A DNA stretch of 64,000 nucleotides from Psilocybe azurescens (Eukaryota > Basidiomycota > Agaricomycetes > Agaricales > Agrocybaceae): assembly GCA_023853785.1 (NCBI GenBank), contig JAJIRX010000160.1:372001-436000 (forward strand). Reading direction: 5' to 3'. The notes under the pieces were generated by a model that saw nothing but the letters and a program-made list of their open reading frames with translations, made no database searches and was not told where the DNA came from. Of the stretch, positions 47,001 to 57,731 are shown piece after piece (position 1 is the first letter of the stretch; the number at the start of each line of letters is the position of its first letter). A program made the position numbers and the translations under genes.

Positions 47001-48385
47001 CCGAACTTCCAACAGAAGCCCTTTTTCCGCTTTTTTCTCGAGCTTGGTCAACGACCTCCATAGTATCGAGAGCCATCTTGGCCCTGTTTATTTCCAATTG
47101 CTTATTGCTATTAGGTACGTCGATCTCGATTCGAAGCTATCCATCCCACTGACCGAAATTTTAGCGACACTTACAGCTCCTTGCAACCGACCTATTTCCC
47201 TGGGTTTGCTTTTTCCTGGATGTGTCTCATATCTCACAGGTTGTTCATGCCCAAGTTGTTGTTGTCTGAAAACCGTGAGGTTGGTAATTTTAATTTTTTC
47301 CATATCAACGCCTACGTTTCTAAATGCTCGAGTTCATTCGCAGGGATGGTCCGCTTTCCATAAATTGCTCCTGTCGTTATTCAAATTCTTGGCACCATTC
47401 TTGAAGGATGCCGATTTACAGATAGCAGCTCGAGATCTTTACCGTGGTGCTCTCAGGCTCTTGCTCGTTCTCCTTCATGACTTCCCGGAATTCCTCAGTG
47501 AATATTACTTCACTCTTTGTGATGTCATCCCTCCCAGATGCATCCAACTTCGAAATATCATTCTAAGCGCCTTCCCCCTGCCATCATTCTTCCCGACCCC
47601 CATCTTCGCAACGTCAAATTCGACGCTATCCCTGAAATGGGGCCAATCCCTCCAATCCTTTCCGATTTCACTTCTGGTTTGAAGAGCGGTGATCTTCGTG
47701 GTTATCTAGACCAATACTTGTTGAACCGCGGCACGCCCTCGTTCCTTCCATCCCTGAAGGACCGCCTGAGAGTGAAGAGCAATGACTCGACCGAAACTTA
47801 CAATCTGTCGTTGATCAATTCTCTGGTCATGTACATTGGAGTTTCATCCGTTGCACAGGCGAAAGCTAGGAGCGGCTCCTCTCTTTTCGTCGCCAGTGAC
47901 CCAGGTGTGGTTGCACTGCAGTACCTCGTCATCAACCTTGACGTTGAAGGTCAGTTACACGTTCTTCATTGTTCTTGTTTCCTCTTCTCTAATTTTTAAT
48001 GTGTAAAAACAGGTCAACATCATCTTTTGACCTCGATGGTGCTTCATCTTCGCTATCCAAATGCCCACACCCATTGGTTCAGCTCTCTTCTCCTCCATTT
48101 GTTCTTGGAGGTAAACGATGACCGCTTCCGTGAAGTTATGACCAAAGTACTCCTTGAACGCTTCATCGTTCACCGACCCCACCATGGGGTGCCCTTGTGA
48201 CGTTCATCGAACTGTTGCGGAACCCAAAATATGATTTCTGGAGCAAAGATTTCATCCGAATTGGGCCAGAGGTTACGATGCTACTCGAAAGTGTAAGCAT
48301 TGCTTTGCGATAGTTAAAATAAGCAAGCTTTGGTGACTGACTTTTATTTTGTTTTTAGGTGGCACGATCCATTTTCCAACAGTAG
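41093..48385 (+). CDS. NOT1: CCR4-NOT complex scaffold subunit Not1 (CNOT1)
   Basis: Central scaffold for mRNA deadenylation and repression. Start 41093 (MDNPPATNINTIVKAQIVFL); an upstream in-frame GTG is not used. The N-terminal HEAT region runs to about 43.3 kb. The MIF4G/CAF1-binding region follows, then the CAF40-binding block (AKDFATESNEEKLRRAGHFM with AQKLAGSLALVTCKEPLKS). The C-terminal Not1 domain carries DLYRGALRLLLVLLHDFPEF, the LRNVKFD segment, and the hallmark R-P-H-P-W-G that binds NOT2/NOT3. The end is SVARSIFQQ. At least a dozen short introns. Four frame slips occur: C6 at 43679-43684 (one C short), T6 at 47031-47036 (one T extra), C5 at 47574-47578 (one C short) and CC at 48182-48183 (one C short, inside R-P-H-P-W-G). 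High confidence. Confidence 0.93.
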
Positions 48386-48994
48386 AAGCTTTGTCGTTAT
48401 AATTCTCGCTATCTTTGCACATATCTGTCATTTCTATCTGGGCTTATTACACCTGCATACTGTATTGTAACAACATTACCTTTTTTTTATCACTTTTCGA
48501 CTTTGAAATATTTTTTGTTATGGCTTTTTCCATTTCACCTTTCAGTTTTCAGTTTTCAGTGCTTTGCATAACCATTTGCACAGTGATGTAGCCAAAAGCG
48601 TTTTTGCATTTGTATGGTCCGTTACGCACCTGCCAAAATTGTCACAGATCGGGAAGTATATTAACAGGACTCAGAGGAGTACTTACTACGACATACCTCA
48701 TGTCACAGTGCGGCAAATAAATACGAAGACGAACTTGGAATTTCGCAACGCGGTTGTGCAAACGGTTATGCCAGTATGCAGGGCACTGTATCAGTATGCC
48801 CTTTGGAATGAACACTTGTGACTACCCCTGTGTATGCCAGTATGCAAGGCACTGTATCAGTATACCCTTTTGAATAAGCACTTGTGACTACTCTTGTGTG
48901 ACTACCCGTCTCGTGTTTCTGTGACATTCGTGGACGTTGTCTGTCGTTCGCACGCCTCGTTAAGTCGCGACCCAAGTTCTACGATAACATTAAT
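48386..48994. other. Intergenic, 609 bp, NOT1 3' region and gamma-tubulin promoter
   Basis: Contains a T-rich NOT1 3' part and, close to the gamma-tubulin start, a 66-bp tandem duplication. No gene is supported. Confidence 0.6.
48768..48899 (+). repeat. 66-bp tandem duplication upstream of gamma-tubulin
   Basis: Copy 1 (48768-48833) and copy 2 (48834-48899) both begin ATGCCAGTATGCA and align end to end without gaps, with seven differences, six of them transitions. It ends about 95 bp before the gamma-tubulin start codon. Confidence 0.88.
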
Positions 48995-50854
48995 ATGCCT
49001 CGCGAAATCGTAACTGTACAACTTGGTCAATGTGGCAATCAGAGTACGCTTTCTTGAATTTGAATCCTATCATATCACATATCTTATCTCTTTGATCAAG
49101 TGGGTTCTGTCTTTTGGCAACGGCTCTGCGCGGAACATGGAATTAGCAAAGATGGCATTCTTGAAGAGTGGGCAACGGAAGGAGGCGACCGCAAAGATGT
49201 CTTCTTCTATCAAGCAGATGATGAACATTATATTCCTCGTGCTATTCTTGTTGATCTTGAACCCAGGGTGTGTTGGCTATGCTTGCACTTGAGCTTCAGA
49301 TTGAGATTGACCTTCTCTGTGCCTGTCCAGGTAATTAATAATATTCTAACATCTCCGTATGCGAACCTGTACAACCCCGAAAACATATTTGTGTCGAAGG
49401 ACGGAGGAGGTGCAGGGAACAACTGGGCTCAAGGTTACTCTGCGGGAGAGAGGGTTTATGAGGAGGTTATGGAGATGATTGATCGTGAAGCGGAAGGGAG
49501 TGATTCGTTAGAGGTGTGAACGCTGCTACCATGCCCCTTTCAACTCGATACTGACCGTGTAGCAGGGTTTTATGCTTATGCATTCAATAGCTGGAGGGAC
49601 AGGATCTGGAATGGGTTCCTTCTTACTTGAACGCTTAAACGATAAATTTCCCAAAAGTTGATTCAAACATACAGCGTGTTTCCTAATGCGCAAGAAGGAG
49701 ATGTTGTCGTGCAGCCATATAACTCATTACTTACACTTAAAGGCTGGTAAACCACGCCGACTCGGTAGTGGTTCTGGATAATGGTGCTCTTTCGAGGATT
49801 TCTGCAGATCGTTTACACGTACAGACGCCTTCTTTTGACCAGACAAATCAACTGGTACGATTCCATTCAGCTTGAGTGGTTTTGATGCTTACCGTTTTTC
49901 AGGTCTCAACTGTCATGGCTGCCAGCACACAGACACTACGCTACCCAAGTTACATGAACAACGACCTTGTCGGAATCATTGCATCCTTGATACCTACACC
50001 TCGTTGCCATTTCCTGATGACTTCATACACACCATTTACCAGTGATCAAATTGATAAGGTAGTACTAGCCTTAATAATTCCCTTGGTTCTTTTCTAAATG
50101 TCTTCTCAGGCAAAACCCATCAGAAGAACAACAGTTCTCGATGTTATGCGTCGATTACTTCAACCCAAGAATCGTATGGTTTTGACGACACCCAGCAAAA
50201 CAGCCTGTTACATATCTATCTTGAACATCATCCAAGGCGATGTCGATTCCACCGATGTCAGTAGATATCTTTCATGGTAGTTACTACGCCCTCCTTGAAC
50301 ATTTTACAGGTGCATCAATCGCTCCTTAGGATTCGTGAACGCCAGCTAGCGAATTTCATACCCTGGGGTCCAGCCTCAATACAGGTCGCATTGACTCGAA
50401 AATCCCCATACATCCAAACAAATCATCGCGTTAGCGGTCTGATGCTCGCCAACCACACAAGCATTGCTTCTGTACGTTATTCCTATTATTGCCGCAGTTT
50501 TCTCACTTGTTTCTCTTCGAAAGCTCTTCAAGCGCATGTTGGACCAATTTGATCGTCTTCGGCGACGCAACGCCTTTTGGAGCAGTACAAGAAAGAGAAA
50601 CTATTTGAGAACGGCCTCGAGGAATTTGATGATGCAAGGTAAGTTGCACAGCAATATTGAAGTTGTGACCGGAGTTATAATCATCTTGAATCCACAGAGC
50701 AACTTGTGAAGAACTTCTGAAAGAATATAAGGCTTGCGAAAGCCCTGATTATATCACATATGTAGGAAGATATATCTTAGAACATCGTTGCCCTTTGCTC
50801 ATCTCCATTTTGGGGGCAGAACGGCGATACGGAACAAGCTTCGTAACCGCATAA
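48995..50854 (+). CDS. Gamma-tubulin
   Basis: Microtubule-nucleating tubulin of the spindle pole body. Start 48995: [16 protein letters not shown], the tubulin N-terminus. [39 protein letters not shown], and [11 protein letters not shown] follow. The GTP-binding loop is [29 protein letters not shown] and the C-terminal IFGPASIQ-type segment [19 protein letters not shown] are gamma-like rather than alpha/beta. Two frame slips need one more base: A4 at 49653-49656 (to read [19 protein letters not shown]) and T4 at 50574-50577 (to read [17 protein letters not shown]). The terminus is ambiguous: reading through gives a stop at 50854; splicing a GTAGGA...GATTAG intron gives an alternative tail ending near 50960. 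Family identity is certain; the end is not. Confidence 0.93.
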
Positions 50855-51231
50855 CCATATCTTGTGATTAGGGTCCTCTAGAGTCCCTCGTAGCAACTGC
50901 GGAGGATTACTCCGGGGACCAATATGGCTGGATTGTCTTCTGGAACACATCTAGAGCCTAATTATTACCATTGCATCATTGGACTGCTGCACTTATTGTC
51001 TGTATGCATACGCAATACTTATTCAGTCTACCATTTTCTTTTGACTTTATGACATCGGTAAAAGTGTTTTAATTAATATCAGGCTTGTTCACGTAGTGAA
51101 TGTGCAAGTTCTTGTGCAAATTCTCTAAAGGATATCATTTCCGTGACGCTCTAAGAATTCACCGAATGTACAGAATTATATGGGTGAAGGGAATGTGAGT
51201 CTAGATCTATGATGAGACAGTCAAGACCTAT
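50855..51231. other. Intergenic, 377 bp, convergent gamma-tubulin and MBF1 3' ends
   Basis: May include the alternative terminal exon of gamma-tubulin (to about 50960). Otherwise AT-rich 3' sequence with no supported gene. Confidence 0.5.
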
Positions 51232-51966
51232 TTATGATTTCTTAAGGTCTGACAACTTTTTCCCAATATCGGCGCCTAAAGACCGCTCAGTAAGAATTAA
51301 TTATCAAGTAGATAACAAAGGACACCAACCCCGAAGTTTAACACCGAGAACTCGCTCGAGTTTGCCGAGAATCTGTGGGTTAGGGATAGCTTTACTGGAT
51401 TCATAATCCTGAATAACGGAAGGCTTCTCGTTGACTTTCTGAGCAACATCTTTCTGAGAGAATTTGAGTTCAAGGCGGGCGTCTTGAATTGCCTGTGTGA
51501 TATTTAATGGCCATCAGATGTTAGAAAAATACACACACGTACTCTGCCGACTGAAGGAGCGATCTTTGGAGGAGGTGCAACTTCATTCTCTCTGTCGAGT
51601 TTGGCTATGCGTTGATGGTCGGTACCTAATTATCGTAGGGATTATAAGGTCGTATGTAGGCACAAAGAATAGGGGGACGGGGGTAATACCTTGGTGAGCC
51701 TTGTTTCCTCCGGCAGTCATTTTCTTGTCAGTAGCGACGATAGAGCCAGTTCTGCGAGCCTATATCACAGAATATGAGCACGGTGCCTATTTCTGAGGTG
51801 CTTAATCGTTCTTACAGCTGTCGAGAGAAAAGAGTGTATGAGTATGGATAATGATGAATAGAAACTGGACACACGTCATACCATTGAGGTCTGAATCCTT
51901 CTTAGTGACCTTTGCGACAGAGCGCTTTGAGCCAATGATGGTCTTGCTCTCCCAGTCGTCGTTCAT
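51232..51966 (-). CDS. MBF1: Multiprotein-bridging factor 1 (transcriptional coactivator, HTH)
   Basis: Bridges bZIP activators and TBP, and also acts on stalled ribosomes in yeast. Start 51966 gives MNDDWESKTIIGSKRSVAKV, then DLNAARRTGSIVATDKKMTA, GGNKAHQ, and HQRIAKLDRENEVAPPPKI. The Cro/C1-type HTH domain reads RLELKFSQKDVAQKVNEKPS, VIQDYESGKAIPNPQILGKL and ERVLGVKLRGADIGKKL; the end is SDLKKS with stop at 51232-51234. The gene has several short introns; the last uses the acceptor TCTTTAG so that LRG-ADIGKK is in frame. Length (about 150 aa) is typical. Divergent from the tetraspanin. High confidence. Confidence 0.94.
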
Positions 51967-52501
51967 TGTGTTGATAGTGGTACAGTGGTGATGGTTTGGG
52001 TGAAAAGTGGGAATCGGTGCAGGCGGTGCAGTGCTGAGTTAATAAAGGTTCAAGTTTAGCACCGGTCGGCTGTGCGAACAAGTTGACTCGATCGCAGATT
52101 ACATCAGCAGCTTGGTCCTGTTATATTTAGTACTGATAGGGCCGAGCTGGCGGTGGTTTTGTGACCGTGACCATCACTGTATCAGTTTGTAGCCATAACG
52201 ACCCTACTCTAGACCTTTGTGACACTACTGATCGTTGTAATGGTAGCTGTGCTCAAAGGCCACTCTCCCTGACTTTTTCTCTTTGTCTCCACCTTCCTTT
52301 CTTTTCTTTGGCCTGTTCTTTGCGCTAGCGCGAGGAGGCGTTGAACGTCTTCAATTTTCTTATCTCTGTCCTTCTTGCTCCCTGATAAGTCTCTTTGAAA
52401 GAGTCGCCTTCTTTTCACTACTTTTCAAAATCGTGAGTCTTGCAAATCTGTGTTTCTCGGTCTTTCATGTTGAGTACATAAAATCAGTATTCCGCTTCAT
52501 C
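51967..52501. promoter_or_regulatory. Divergent promoter region of MBF1 and tetraspanin (535 bp)
   Basis: No gene is seen. The side near the tetraspanin is pyrimidine-rich on the + strand (about 52260-52470). The tetraspanin transcript may begin here with a 5' leader. Confidence 0.5.
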
Positions 52502-53458
52502 ATGGTCTCCAGAACATTGATGGGTGTATGGGTCGCCCTTGATTTCCTTCTGCTCGTTGCAGGTGCTCTCAGTGTAGCCCTATCCATCGTCTGGCGTGCT
52601 CCGAACATCCTCATGAATATGGTCCTGTCATCTGCCGATTTAACCGGTGTGCAGTTATCTTTACTCATTCCAGCTAACCTTAACTCACGTCTTCTTTCTC
52701 AGCTGGTACAATCTTGGGGGTTGCGCTGCTGGTGACTTTCGTGATATCAGTAGGAGCAATTATTCAAAGAAATCATGTCACTATCGGTCTCGTCATCCTG
52801 AACTGGACTCTGCTCGTGGATGCTATTGGTGTCTTGGTTGTTGGCTCATTTGTGTGGATGTATACTTTGAAGGAACGGGCGAATTTCCACGTACTGTGGG
52901 CGGAAGCAACGCCTGCATCTCGTGTGTTCCTTCAAGACAAAGTAGGTTCCAATCCTTTGACTCTTCCTAGTGCCTATATCTATGATTTATCTTTGTTTTA
53001 GTTCAAATGCTGTGGATATTTCAATGGGACCGATTTGGCAGAAGTCGGTGGCTCTTTCTGCACATCCCAGGATGTTATCAATGGCCTGAATCCCAACGTC
53101 ACCTCCAACTTCTGTGTTACACCCGTCACCGCTTTCGCTGATGTTACTTTGAATAATGTGTTTACGTGAGTGACGACATTTCCTTCTAGTCGTTTCTAAA
53201 CTGACGATGGTATATCTATCTAGGACGGTGAATCATGATCAGCCTTTTACCTTTTATCTTACTTATCGTCTCATCTAGGTGTATGGATTTATGGCAATTG
53301 TGCTTTGTCTCTTACTCGCGTCAATTTGCGTGATCAAGAAGGTGCGAAGCTTCACATAACTTGTACGCACTTGGTTTGTTCATAATAATACACAGAGGAA
53401 CGAAGATGAGAGATTCAAGAAAATCGACGCTAAACGAGGTGGGAGGGGCTTCGTGTGA
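52502..53458 (+). CDS. Tetraspanin-like membrane protein
   Basis: Four hydrophobic helices: VALDFLLLVAGALSVALSIV, GVALLVTFVISVG, LVILNWTLLVDAIGVLVVGS, and GFMAIVLCLLLASICVIKK. Between helices 3 and 4 lies a large loop with the CCG signature (FKCCGYFNGTDLAEVGGSFC) and further Cys, as in fungal tetraspanins (Tsp2/Pls1 types, used in appressoria and hyphal development). Start 52502 (MVSRTLMGVW). The C-terminus is short and basic (DAKRGGRGFV). The junction before the fourth helix is best explained by two introns, 53166-53223 and 53228-53278, separated by a 4-nt micro-exon GACG, giving FTTVYGFMA. Subfamily not assigned. Confidence 0.85.
53224..53227 (+). other. Putative 4-nt micro-exon of the tetraspanin gene
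   Basis: GACG between TATCTAG (acceptor) and GTGAATC (donor). With it the frame continues from NNVFT into TVYGFMAIV; without it a single 113-nt intron from the GTGAGT donor would break the frame. The alternative is a weaker GTGTTT donor four codon positions earlier. Confidence 0.55.
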
Positions 53459-53975
53459 TTTCACCTCGACCTTCGTATATTCTGAGTTTATATGATCTAC
53501 TCGAGTACATGTTGTCTTGCCCCACCTGCTCAGACGCCCAACCATCTTTTTATACCTTTTTATCATTATTTTTCAGTTTCAAGCTGCTTGGTCGGTAAGT
53601 AGCTTTTGTGGTTGTGTACGTACATGTGTGGGTATTGCTGTTGGGGTCAAACTCATTCCCCTGATAACAAACTTAGTAGAGACTTGGTCTTGGATTTCTT
53701 GCAGTTTTGGATTCCATTTCATAATAATTCGTTCTACATGTATTTTCACTCCTATAAGGAGACTTTTTACTTTATTTCGAGTCTTATACGAATACAACTG
53801 CAACTGAAATTCAATGTAATTGCATGCCACTAGATATCTACCCGATGCTAATAGTACCTTGTCGGTACCAATATCAATATCTCTCTCGGCCCGCCATCAT
53901 CTACTTACTTTGGAAACTTGCAATACTATCGTCTACGTCCCTTGCCGTCCGCCCATTTGCACCTTTATCTCTACC
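53459..53975. other. Intergenic, 517 bp, tetraspanin 3' region and DHX35 promoter
   Basis: AT-rich; no gene is supported. Overlapping short ORFs on both strands look random. Confidence 0.6.
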
Positions 53976-56877
53976 ATGTCTTTGCCCATCTGGAAACCCG
54001 GAAAATTAGGTCCCGGAAGCAATATTGACCGCGAAGCAGTGGTAGAAGGACATGTGGTCCCATACGCACCAGCAGGTTCCTATTCATCCATTCGAAGCCA
54101 ACAACAACATCTACCGATCTTCAAACACCGTCAGCTCAATGTCTTTCATCTCTTGATCTAGACTGATAAGTAATGTAGGAGAAAGCTTATTGTACTGTGT
54201 GGAAAAATATGGAGTCGTTATAGTTGTTGGCCAGACTGGGTGTGGAAAGACTACTCGTAAGCTCCTTTCTACTTTGCCTGGTGCCCCGTTTGCAATGATC
54301 ACAACAAGAACTTCCTCAGTACCTTTTCGATGCTGGATGGGCAGATGAAGGACACATTATCGCCTGTACGCAACCTCGACGGATTGCTGCGTCCTCTGTA
54401 GCCACTCGTGTCGCTGATGAAATGAGGACTACGCTCGGGGAAAAAGTCTGCCCTGCATTCGTTCTTACTCCGGTCATTTTCTATCTCACACTTTTTGTGC
54501 CACTAGGTTGGATACACCGTTCGATTTGAAGACGTTAGCGATAGGTATAAAACTCGTATTCGTTACATGACTGATGGCATGATGTTCCGCGAGACTCTGG
54601 TGGACCCATTGCTTAGTCGATACAGCGTTATCATGGTATGTTTCTGTTCTGTTGTCGGGCAAGAGACTCTTGACTGGGAAGAATTATTGCAGGTTGATGA
54701 AGCCCATGAACGAAGTATCCACACCGACCTTCTACTAGGAATCTTAAGAAAGTGAGATCTCATGTTACTGTTCCGTACTTGTGAGGTTTTGATAGTTTTC
54801 TAGAATCCGGAGGAAGAGGCCCTCACTCCGAATTATTGTTTCATCTGCAACGTTGGATGCCACTAGATTTTTTGATTACTTTGCGGAAGGTGGTTCCAAG
54901 GATGAGGTTTCTATTGTCAGTTTAGAGGGCCGAATGTATCCTGTGGAGGTTGCATATCTACAAGAACCTGTCTCCGATTATGTTCGCAAAGCTGCTGAAG
55001 TTGTCTGGAACATAAATCTTAAGGTAATGACCCATTCGCACCAGGAAGAATCTGCGTAAAATAGCCTAACTTTTTTCAGCAAGGTCCAGGAGACATTCTC
55101 GTCTTTTTAACCGGTCGAGAAGAAATCGATAGATGCCTTCAAGAATTATCTGACATGCTTCCTCTGTAAGTTCCTATCCTCTTGACTACTTATAAAATCT
55201 GATGTGACTCAGGTTGCCGTCCAAAGCGACGCGTATTGTACCTTTACCTCTACATGCGGGTCTCACCACGGATGAACAGCTGCGAATTTTCGAGTCATCT
55301 GCTCCGGGGACTCGAAAAGCTATTATTTCTACAAATGTAGCTGAAGTGCGTTGAGGTTGCCCGCCGTCCCTCCCAAAGAAATCAAAATTCTCACGACTTT
55401 CATCAAGGCTAGTGTAACAATCGATGGCATAAAGTTTGTTGTGGACAGTGGCTTCGTGAAGGTTGGTGAATCATATGAATCGAGATATGCTCTTTCATTT
55501 AAAAATTTGTAGATACGCGTTTATAACCCGACAACTGCACTCGCATCACTTGCAACCGTCCCCGTCTCTGCCGCATCCGCCACTCAGCGTGCTGGACGAG
55601 CCGGGCGCACATCTCCTGGAATTTGTTACAGGCTCTATCCTATGTCGGTTTTCAAGAACTTGCCTTTGACAACCCCGCCCGAGATTACAAGAACGGATAT
55701 GACCACTCCGATCCTGCAGCTTAAATCCCTTGGAATTGATGATCTTATGAAGTTTGATTGGGTCTCATCTCCTCCTGCTGAAACCGTGCTCAGAGCTTTG
55801 GAAGGCTTACATGCTGCAGGCATGATTGACGATGATGGTAATCTGACTGAAATTGGTGAACAAGTATCTGAGTGTCCACTGGAGGTGGGAATTGCTAAAA
55901 TGGTAGGTATTCAAGCCATCTTTGCATCTGACTTAGAGTTGATACAATCGTGGATTCCAGCTGTTTAACTCCAAGGAGTACAAATGTGGCCAAGAAATAC
56001 TTACTATCGCTGCCATGACGGCTGTTCAAGTAGGATTGAGTTCATTGCGTTCATCCCCCAAAGTTACACAGTACTGATGTATTCAGGATGTTTTTGTCAT
56101 CCCAGATGGTGCACCAGGGGCGTTGGCGGAACTGGAGAAAAGAAAGTTTACCGCCGAAGAAGGGGTAGGAAATTACAAATCTTCACAACTCGATTGCGAC
56201 TCGACCACGCTGACTATGAATGTAGGATCACTTCACATTACTAAATGGTAGGAGTTCCTTGTTGATTGCCTAGAGCTAATTTATTCATCCACGGACAGTT
56301 TATAATGCCTTTGCGAAATATAGACGATCCCAAGCATGGTGTAAAGAGCATGCAGTGTCGTTCAGGGCAATGAATCGTGTGGAAATTATCCGCAAACAAC
56401 TGAGAATGTATATGAAGCGCTTCGGCCTCCCCACGGAGAGCTGTCAAGGCGATTCAAAGAGGCTGGCAAAGTGTCTTGCGAGCGGCTACTGGCGAAATGT
56501 TGCACGCTGGTCTGCGGATGGGACTTATAGATCTGTCAGAGGCAACATGGTTTGTTCTATTTGAGTTATTCTGATTTCTATTCTGTATTCTAACTATGTA
56601 CAGGTCCTTTTTGTTCATCCAACGTCAGTGCTATTTACGAGGAAACCCAGGACAGGATGGGTTATTTTTCATGAGATGGAAGAGACTAAGAGAACACAGT
56701 ACGTTAATAGAATGCTTTTCTTTCAGTTGCCTCACCTTCTACATTTAGAATCCGCATTCTCACCGAGATTGAACCGGACTGGTAAATACCTTTGTCCCTT
56801 TTCCGCCTATATATGTGACTAATTTCTTGGACAGGCTTCTGGAGCATGGACATACGTACCACGAAAAGCGGGGCTAG
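53976..56877 (+). CDS. DHX35: DEAH-box RNA helicase DHX35-like
   Basis: Spliceosome-associated ATP-dependent RNA helicase. Start 53976 gives [16 protein letters not shown], the DHX35-type N-terminus with the W-K-P-G motif. Helicase motifs in order: [18 protein letters not shown]; Ia [19 protein letters not shown]; Ib [103 protein letters not shown]. The winged-helix/ratchet region ([20 protein letters not shown]) and the OB-fold region follow ([15 protein letters not shown] segment), ending near [17 protein letters not shown]. About ten short introns; all motifs present, so probably active. Prp43/Prp22 paralogues are excluded by N-terminus and length. Confidence 0.93.
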
Positions 56878-57731
56878 CTACATAGACCTATGCGAGACTA
56901 AGACGCCGTTAAGACAAAACGAAATAGACGCCCTTGTGATTAACCAATCGGTGTTCCAGCACCAAAAAGCTGGGAGACTAGCGCACTTGCGCATTCCATT
57001 GGTTAACTGAGGAGCTCGGGAAATGCAGTCCGGCATTATTTAAGAGATTTGCATTACTAACTGATTATATTATGCATTAGTGTCTGGAGTTCTATCTATC
57101 CTATCCCCCGACCCAGTTGAACACTTACCCAAGCAAATAGTCTACCTTTGGCTGAGGCATATTATTGACGCATCTTTTCTCATTCAACGGTATCGTCGCG
57201 TTACCGTCACACTTTACACTTTCTAATTCGCCTTGCAAGGGCAGTCGCCCATTCTTTGTTTCAAAACCGCTGTTACCTATTGAAAAACCTCCATTTCATA
57301 GCCGACCAGAGTTCCGAGCTATCTAGACTCTCTGGCGTAAAGAACCAAACTCGGACCATCCTACCATGTCTCGGCTTCAGTGTTGTTCTTCACGATCGAC
57401 AATGCATCAAATCTTGGCAAATCAGGAACAAGGAATGAACGGGCGCTTAGTTGGGCAATTTCTTTCGGGACTATATCGAGACTATATGGCATGCTATTTA
57501 TTGGAATTTACTATCTCACAGCTCCAGCCAATATTTTGAAAGGGTTTTTAAATTTCTACCCTATCTGCCAGATTCAATTGTTCCTGACGTGGACTCTTGT
57601 CACCGCCGTCTTCGGAATATCTATTAGCTCCAGAGAGTAGGTCGCGGTTGTGATGAAATGTCAATCATATAAAACCTTGTACGGACCTCAGGCGCCAGCC
57701 CTCAATTTTGGTTGTGCATGGTCCTTTCACG
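56878..57731. other. Intergenic, 854 bp, DHX35 3' region and glycosyltransferase promoter
   Basis: No supported gene. A + strand ORF at 57380-57640 has hydrophobic stretches but no splice partners or family resemblance. Confidence 0.55.

Noticed and set aside
57380..57640. 86-aa hydrophobic ORF before the glycosyltransferase
   Set aside because: No splice link to the glycosyltransferase start at 57732 and no family match.
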